Below are positions 33,061 through 38,395 of a stretch of DNA of 38,395 nt, piece after piece. Below the pieces are notes generated by a model that saw only the letters and a list, made by a program, of their open reading frames with translations, did no database searches and had not been told where the DNA came from. The DNA is from Lachnospiraceae bacterium (lineage in GTDB: Bacteria; Bacillota; Clostridia; Lachnospirales; Lachnospiraceae). The DNA lies in contig JAQUXP010000035.1 of NCBI GenBank assembly GCA_028692395.1, positions 1 through 38,395 on the forward strand, read 5' to 3'. The stretch's first letter is position 1. Every line of letters starts with the position of its first letter. The position numbers and the translations under genes were made by a program.

Positions 33061-33888
33061 TCATTCATCCAGAACCGGTGGGATCTTGATATTTTCAATT
33101 TTCTTGGACAACTGAAAGTAAAAGTCTGTATGAATAAAATACTGATAGAAAATATCTGTCATTACAAGCAGCGGAAACTGGGGAGAAATCCTGGCATTTT
33201 CAGTCTGCTTTCCAGCTGTAGCTGCAATCAGCAGAATCTCATCACAGCAGTCTTCTATCACGGCATTTGTATTGGAAGTAAAGATTAAAACCTTCGCTCC
33301 ACGTTCGTGTGCACGCTTTAATCTGGATACAACCTCAGGTCTTGTGCCACTGACGGAAAAACCAATCACTAAGTCATCCGTATCCGTAAGGGCTGAACTG
33401 ATCTGAATCATATGAGAATCACTTACTGCATCCACAAAAACTCCAAGTCCCATAAAGCGGAGCTTAAACTCATCTGCGGCAGTTCCGGAGCTTCCCATCC
33501 CATATGCGAAGACACGCTTTGCCTGAGTCAGATACCTGGCAATCTGATGCATCTGGGCTTCGTCCACAAGCTGCAGACTCTGATCCAGCTGTACCTGATA
33601 GGCAGCCAGTACCTGTTGGGTCATGGCTGTAATATTAATCTTTTTCTTAGCTAAGAAGGATTTTTCGTAATTAAAGATAAATTCACGAAATCCTTTATAG
33701 CCGCATTTTTTTGCAAACCGTGACAAGGATGCCTCTGAAACAAACAGCAGGGAAGATATATGCCGGGAAGAAAAGTCCATCTTCTGGTCATTCTCCAGGA
33801 AAAAGTCTGCAATATTCTTCTCTACGGAAGTTAAGGAATTATAGACAGTTTTTATCTGTTCATATACTGTTTCGTCAAGGATACTCAT
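33061..33888 (-). CDS. MurR/RpiR family transcriptional regulator (HTH plus SIS domain)
   Basis: Regulators of this family sense phosphosugars and control sugar or amino-sugar genes. The N-terminal HTH_6 domain (about 1-77) contains SLTSVEKNIADFFLEN and VSEASLSRFAKKCGYKGF, the recognition helix. The C-terminal SIS domain (about 115-250) has the phosphosugar-binding pattern FAYGMGSSGTAAD and GFSVSGTRPEVV. Length is 275 residues, typical. It is the last gene after the ribosome-biogenesis cluster, with its ATG 5 nt after the rsfS stop. It has a weak binding site, so it is probably co-transcribed with rsfS. No sugar-catabolic genes neighbour it except the GH42 gene across lexA. Its target is unknown. 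Confidence 0.9.
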   Translation of the reverse strand: MSILDETVYEQIKTVYNSLTSVEKNIADFFLENDQKMDFSSRHISSLLFVSEASLSRFAKKCGYKGFREFIFNYEKSFLAKKKINITAMTQQVLAAYQVQLDQSLQLVDEAQMHQIARYLTQAKRVFAYGMGSSGTAADEFKLRFMGLGVFVDAVSDSHMIQISSALTDTDDLVIGFSVSGTRPEVVSRLKRAHERGAKVLIFTSNTNAVIEDCCDEILLIAATAGKQTENARISPQFPLLVMTDIFYQYFIHTDFYFQLSKKIENIKIPPVLDE

Positions 33889-33893
33889 GGTAT

Positions 33894-34244
33894 TTACAGT
33901 GCTTCTTTCTCAATCAACTTTCCGTCACGCCAGATACGCTCCAGATCATAGAAAAGTCGATTCTCTTCATCAAAGATATGGATGACAATATCGCCGTAAT
34001 CCATCAAAATCCAGTTTGCATTCTGATATCCCTCAATCTGCTTTGGTTCCATACCAGCTTTGGCCAGTGCTTCCTCCACACTGTCAGCCATCGCCTGTAC
34101 TTGATTGCGGTTGGTTCCGCTGGCGATGATAAAGTAATCAGCTAACGTTGAGATATGCTCAATATCGATAATCTTGATATCATTTGCCTTCTTCTCTTCC
34201 AGGGCATCGATAGCCAGTTTTGTCATTTCATTAGAATTTGTCAT
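33894..34244 (-). CDS. rsfS: Ribosomal silencing factor RsfS (YbeB/Iojap family)
   Basis: RsfS binds ribosomal protein L14 on the 50S subunit and blocks joining with 30S in poor nutrient conditions. The 116-residue sequence has the family segments KKANDIKIIDIEHISTLADYF, IIASGTNRNQVQA, NANWILMDYGDIVIHIF and RLFYDLERIWRDGK, each as separate conserved blocks. AAAGGGAA precedes the ATG. It follows yqeK by 39 nt in the well-known obg-yhbY-nadD-yqeK-rsfS order of Firmicutes. Confidence 0.96.
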   Translation of the reverse strand: MTNSNEMTKLAIDALEEKKANDIKIIDIEHISTLADYFIIASGTNRNQVQAMADSVEEALAKAGMEPKQIEGYQNANWILMDYGDIVIHIFDEENRLFYDLERIWRDGKLIEKEAL

Positions 34245-34283
34245 TATTATTCCCTTTCCTGTAAACCAGATAGTAAGAGGGGG

Positions 34284-34880
34284 TCAGTCTTTTCTGCCAT
34301 TATGAATATTACTGTAATACAAAAAAGCTTCCTCCGTAGCACTATCCATTGACTTTGGATTACTCTTCAGATACTCCATGGTATCCTTCAGAATACGGTA
34401 CATACATTCATCCAGATCTTCGAAAGCAAGCTTTCGAATAACATCCAGATGGGCCGCACGATCACGTCCAGGTTCAATATAATCAGCAATATAGATCAGC
34501 TTTTCCAGGGTTGACATCGCTGATGTTCCTGTCGTATGCCAGATAATAGAATTCTCAATCTCCTTATCCTTCACTCCGTACTTTGTTCTTGCGAGAAATG
34601 CACCCAGCTTTGCATGCAGCAAAAATGGATTTTCCATCTCAAAAGCTGTAACAGGAAGCATGTTCTTCCGGCACATATCCAGCTTCTTTTTATCCGGAAT
34701 ACACTTTGCACAGTCATGAAGCAAGCCTGCTGTCTGCGCCTGAAGCATATCTGTGCCATGAGCCATGGCCATAGCCGCTGCCGTGTACATCACACCCTGG
34801 GTGTGACGAAAACGATCACTGTCCAGCTTTTTCTTCAGTTCTTTTTCTGTTTGAATTAAATCAATCTGTGATAGTGCCAT
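34284..34880 (-). CDS. yqeK: YqeK family HD-domain hydrolase (symmetrical Ap4A hydrolase)
   Basis: YqeK proteins were shown in other Gram-positives to cleave diadenosine tetraphosphate into two ADP. HD-domain metal ligands are visible: H26 (RFRHTQGV), H55-D56 (GLLHDCAK), H89 (LLHAKLGA), H115 (WHTTG) and D133 (IADYIEPGR). Length is 198 residues, typical. It begins 3 nt after the nadD stop, as in Bacillus, consistent with translational coupling. Acting in the nucleotide pool beside NadD fits its neighbourhood. Confidence 0.92.
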   Translation of the reverse strand: MALSQIDLIQTEKELKKKLDSDRFRHTQGVMYTAAAMAMAHGTDMLQAQTAGLLHDCAKCIPDKKKLDMCRKNMLPVTAFEMENPFLLHAKLGAFLARTKYGVKDKEIENSIIWHTTGTSAMSTLEKLIYIADYIEPGRDRAAHLDVIRKLAFEDLDECMYRILKDTMEYLKSNPKSMDSATEEAFLYYSNIHNGRKD

Positions 34881-34883
34881 CTT

Positions 34884-35507
34884 TTACTTTAATTCCCCAT
34901 ATATTTTTTGTTTTTCTATAAATAATCGTACTTCTTCCGATACATAATATCGAATCGTCTGTCCCAGATGAATCCTTTCCCGTATGGTATTGGAGGAGAT
35001 ATCCAGGTTTGGTGTATCCAGCTTTAAAAAGTTGCCGTGGAACAGATTTCTCTGTTTCTCCAGCATTGCATCAAAGATCTCCGGCTTTGTCTGATTTCTG
35101 GTTGCAACCACAATATTGCAGGCAGCAGCAATTCGTGCAGGTTCCTTCCAGGTATCAAAATCCCGGAGTGAATCTGCCCCAATGATAAAATAGAATTCCG
35201 TATCAGGATTCTCTTTATTCAAACGTTCCAGCGTGCGGTAGGAATAGGTATAGCCATCTGCGTTCATCTCTTCCATAGAAAGTTCAAAATGCGGATTGGA
35301 TGCAATGGCAAGCTTTACCATATCCACACGCTGTTTATCATCTGCACGTCCCACACGATTTTGCTTATGCGGTGGATTTCCCGCCGGCATAAACCAGACC
35401 TGATCTAATTCATACTGCCAGTAGGCAGTCTCACCCATAATCAGGTGACCAATATGAATCGGGTCGAAGGTACCTCCCATGATTCCGATCTTCTTTTTCT
35501 TATCCAT
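34884..35507 (-). CDS. nadD: Nicotinate-nucleotide adenylyltransferase
   Basis: NadD adenylates nicotinate mononucleotide to deamido-NAD. The nucleotidyltransferase signature GIMGGTFDPIHIGHL is at 8-22, with H18 and H21 as the HxGH motif. The C-terminal LDISSNTIRERI matches the second ATP motif. The length from this start is 207 residues, typical. I prefer the ATG at 35507 (MDKKKK) because the longer frame to 35582 would overlap yhbY by 65 nt. The chosen start is 10 nt after the yhbY stop, with a modest AGGA site. Confidence 0.94.
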   Translation of the reverse strand: MDKKKKIGIMGGTFDPIHIGHLIMGETAYWQYELDQVWFMPAGNPPHKQNRVGRADDKQRVDMVKLAIASNPHFELSMEEMNADGYTYSYRTLERLNKENPDTEFYFIIGADSLRDFDTWKEPARIAAACNIVVATRNQTKPEIFDAMLEKQRNLFHGNFLKLDTPNLDISSNTIRERIHLGQTIRYYVSEEVRLFIEKQKIYGELK

Positions 35508-35517
35508 GTCTGCCGTC

Positions 35518-35820
35518 CTATTTGCCCGGTTTTGGAAGCTCAATCTTTTTCTTGTCTTTACTTCCTTCTTTATAAAGGACAATCTTTTTACCGATTACCT
35601 GAACAACCTGAGAACCGGTACGTCCTGCAAGCATCTCTGCAATCTGGTGCGGATCATCCATACAGTTTTGAAGTACACTGATTTTAATCAGCTCCCGGGC
35701 ATCCAGTGCCTCTGCCACAGACTTTGTGTACTCCGGTGTAAGACTGGATTTTCCAATCTGCATAATCGGATCCAGCTTCATCGCAAGTCCTTTGAGATAA
35801 GCTCTTTGCTTACTTGTCAT
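35518..35820 (-). CDS. yhbY: YhbY family ribosome-associated RNA-binding protein
   Basis: A CRM-domain (CRS1-YhbY) protein that associates with pre-50S particles. The 100-residue sequence begins MTSKQRAYLKGLAMKLDPIM and contains the GxxG-like loop region QIGKSSLTPEYTKSVAEAL, ELIKISVL, and GSQVVQVIGKKIVLYKEG, followed by a Lys-rich tail. It lies 14 nt downstream of obgE. Its family and position are as in Firmicutes generally. Confidence 0.93.
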   Translation of the reverse strand: MTSKQRAYLKGLAMKLDPIMQIGKSSLTPEYTKSVAEALDARELIKISVLQNCMDDPHQIAEMLAGRTGSQVVQVIGKKIVLYKEGSKDKKKIELPKPGK

Positions 35821-35834
35821 AATCTCTCCTATCT

Positions 35835-37194
<1,360 letters not shown>

Positions 37195-37206
37195 GACTCA
37201 TGCATG

Positions 37207-37491
37207 TTATTCAGCTACCGGAAGAACAGAAACCTGTTTTTTGTCTCTGCCTTTTCTCTGAAATCTTACTACACCATCTACTGTTGCAAACAGTGTATCA
37301 TCTTTACCGCGTCCAACGTTTTCACCTGGGTGAATCTTTGTTCCACGCTGTCTGTAAAGAATATTTCCAGCTTTTACAAACTGTCCGTCAGCTCTCTTCG
37401 CGCCTAATCTCTTAGATTCGGAATCTCTACCGTTCTTGGTAGAACCAACTCCTTTTTTATGAGCGAAAAATTGAAGGTTCATCTTTAACAT
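37207..37491 (-). CDS. rpmA: 50S ribosomal protein L27 with cleavable N-terminal extension
   Basis: L27 reaches toward the peptidyl transferase centre of the 50S subunit. The 94-residue sequence begins [20 protein letters not shown]. In many Firmicutes a leader like MLKxNLQFFA is removed by the Prp protease so that the mature N-terminus starts just after it. Family blocks [18 protein letters not shown] and [15 protein letters not shown] follow. The start ATG 37491 has GAGGAGGTG 7 nt upstream, and the longer frame to 37566 is excluded as it overlaps prp. The gene directly follows prp by 4 nt. Confidence 0.97.
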   Translation of the reverse strand: MLKMNLQFFAHKKGVGSTKNGRDSESKRLGAKRADGQFVKAGNILYRQRGTKIHPGENVGRGKDDTLFATVDGVVRFQRKGRDKKQVSVLPVAE

Positions 37492-37495
37492 GTTA

Positions 37496-37828
37496 TTACA
37501 CCTCCTCGAAAATGATATCAATAAATTCACTGTAGATTTTATCTTCTTCAATACCCTGTAGTCCAAGACTCAGGGACTTCAGTAATAATTCAGCTTCTTT
37601 GGATGGATGCTCCTGCATCATCAGTTTTATGGACGCATGTTCCTCGTCCACATCCACTGCAAAATCATCCTCCGTAAATGCTTCCATAGAGTTTACGGTA
37701 TTGGTGACCAAAGCACTGATTGCAGCACAGACGATATCCTCCCCTGCATCTGCATATCCAGCATGGTTCTCCGTAAGAAAACCCATATATTCCTGATCAG
37801 AATTCTGATAAAACGTTACTCTTGTCAT
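37496..37828 (-). CDS. prp: Ribosomal processing cysteine protease Prp (YsxB family)
   Basis: Prp cuts the N-terminal extension from L27. The catalytic residues H22 and C34 are visible in [18 protein letters not shown] at the same positions as in the characterised staphylococcal enzyme. Length is 110 residues, typical. It is located between rplU and rpmA, the standard arrangement, 12 nt after rplU and 4 nt before rpmA. Co-expression with its substrate fits the operon. Confidence 0.96.
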   Translation of the reverse strand: MTRVTFYQNSDQEYMGFLTENHAGYADAGEDIVCAAISALVTNTVNSMEAFTEDDFAVDVDEEHASIKLMMQEHPSKEAELLLKSLSLGLQGIEEDKIYSEFIDIIFEEV

Positions 37829-37840
37829 ACAAACACCTGT

Positions 37841-38146
37841 TTAAGCGTTGATTTTTTCAATCTTAACCTGTGTATACTGCTGTCTGTGACCGTTTTTCTT
37901 GTGGTATCCGGTTTTTCTCTTGTACTTATAAACGATAACCTTTTTTGCTTTACCGTTTTTAACTACAGAAGCAGTTACAGTTGCGTTCTCAGCATCAGCT
38001 CCGACTTTCAGTCCGTCGTTGTTTACTGCAAGAACCTGATCAAATGTAACAGACTCGCCAGCTTCAACACCAAGCTTCTCTACGTTAATGATATCGCCTT
38101 CGGCTACTTTGTACTGTTTACCACCTGTTGCAATAATTGCGTACAT
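37841..38146 (-). CDS. rplU: 50S ribosomal protein L21
   Basis: L21 binds 23S rRNA in the large subunit. The 101-residue sequence starts [20 protein letters not shown] and ends with the conserved [20 protein letters not shown] block, split by the Lys/Arg-rich rRNA contacts, then [21 protein letters not shown] stands close before the ATG. It is the first gene of the minus-strand operon, behind a strong promoter and a structured leader of about 78 nt. Confidence 0.98.
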   Translation of the reverse strand: MYAIIATGGKQYKVAEGDIINVEKLGVEAGESVTFDQVLAVNNDGLKVGADAENATVTASVVKNGKAKKVIVYKYKRKTGYHKKNGHRQQYTQVKIEKINA

Positions 38147-38224
38147 ATGGCACCTCCTATTATCATTACTCGCCAGATTCGGTGACTGTATCTACAGCGC
38201 TTAAAACCCCTCTGTGCGGCATAC
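38147..38224 (-). promoter_or_regulatory. Structured 5' leader of rplU, candidate L21 leader element
   Basis: Between the predicted transcript start and the rplU ATG are about 78 nt with a CTGT-AGAT-ACAG hairpin and GC-rich segments (GCCGCACAGAGGGG, CTGGCGAG) that could pair around it. Firmicutes often have an autoregulatory L21 leader here. I assign it by position and visible pairing, not by a covariance model. Confidence 0.5.
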
Positions 38225-38230
38225 TCACAT

Positions 38231-38259
38231 ATATTACCACATGAAAAAACAAATGTCAA
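38231..38259 (-). promoter_or_regulatory. Strong promoter of the rplU-prp-rpmA operon
   Basis: On the minus strand a perfect TTGACA (38254-38259), 17 nt, TAATAT (38231-38236) preceded by TGG (extended -10). Confidence 0.8.
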
Positions 38260-38288
38260 CAGAAATCACTTCTTGAGTTTCCGCAGAT

Positions 38289-38297
38289 TTATCCACA
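38289..38297 (+). promoter_or_regulatory. Single perfect DnaA-box sequence
   Basis: TTATCCACA, the canonical 9-mer, about 30 bp upstream of the rplU promoter. One isolated box; chance occurrence is possible. The remaining bases to the window end hold only a short hairpin (38353-38370) and AT-rich DNA, and no gene is visible there. Confidence 0.35.
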
Positions 38298-38395
38298 GTC
38301 TGTCTACTACAGCGTACCTTTTATAAATAACTTTCAAAAATGTCAAAAATATAAGGAATCTTCATTCCTTTTGATGTAAAATTAAGCTACCAAAC

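Noticed and set aside
37492-37566. A 25-residue N-terminal extension of L27
   Set aside because: It overlaps prp and lacks a ribosome site; the standard leader [10 protein letters not shown] starts at 37491.
38353-38370. 7-bp hairpin AAGGAAT/ATTCCTT near the window end as a terminator
   Set aside because: The stem is short and AT-rich with only a brief T-run, and no gene end is visible beside it within the window.

Overview
The window looks like chromosomal DNA of a low-GC Gram-positive anaerobe of the class Clostridia, most likely a Lachnospiraceae member. The reasons are the gene order (mutS-mutL-miaA, then radC-mreB-mreC-mreD-PBP2-minD-minE-rodA-mgsA, then yggS-sepF, and rplU-prp-rpmA-obg-yhbY-nadD-yqeK-rsfS), the Firmicutes-type L27 with a cleavable N-terminal extension next to its Prp protease, strong AGGAGG ribosome binding sites, and several TTG/GTG starts. 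Nothing resembles a prophage, insertion sequence, CRISPR array, tRNA or rRNA. No gene-free stretch exceeds about 300 bases; the longer intergenic gaps are annotated as promoters, operators, leaders and terminators.

Layout. 1-9517 (+): mismatch repair (mutS, cut by the window edge, and mutL), tRNA isopentenylation (miaA), a PLP enzyme of the YnbB type and two flavoproteins, packed with overlaps or gaps of a few bases. 9528-19323 (+): a new promoter, radC, then a long cell-shape and wall-synthesis operon (mreB, mreC, mreD, class B PBP, minD, minE, rodA, mgsA, dacF). 19340-20116: a small P-loop protein of unknown role and, convergent to it, a small DUF378 membrane protein. 20225-25698 (+): an HlyD-like membrane protein, yggS, sepF, aroB, lspA and rluD. 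25768-28765: a cytidylate-kinase-like protein (+), ttcA (-) and an AI-2E family permease (+). 28771-32083 (-): an XerS-like tyrosine recombinase and a GH42 beta-galactosidase. 32228-32986 (+): lexA with two abutting SOS boxes. 33061-38146 (-): the ribosome-biogenesis operon rplU-prp-rpmA-obgE-yhbY-nadD-yqeK-rsfS followed by an RpiR regulator.

Most noteworthy points. (1) A 36-bp near-perfect inverted repeat lies directly upstream of the single XerS-like recombinase. Its core resembles, from memory, the streptococcal difSL site. Genes on both sides of the window point toward this place, so it may be the chromosome-dimer resolution site at or near the replication terminus. (2) The MreB-like protein has altered residues at its ATPase motifs. 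(3) The class B PBP carries about 240 extra residues before its catalytic core. (4) The min genes lack minC. (5) The methylglyoxal synthase inside the shape operon has Glu where the E. coli enzyme has its catalytic Asp71. (6) There are two unassigned conserved-looking proteins: a 142-residue P-loop protein and an HlyD-like protein beside sepF with no transporter. All family assignments come from motif and sequence recognition by eye, with no database search.
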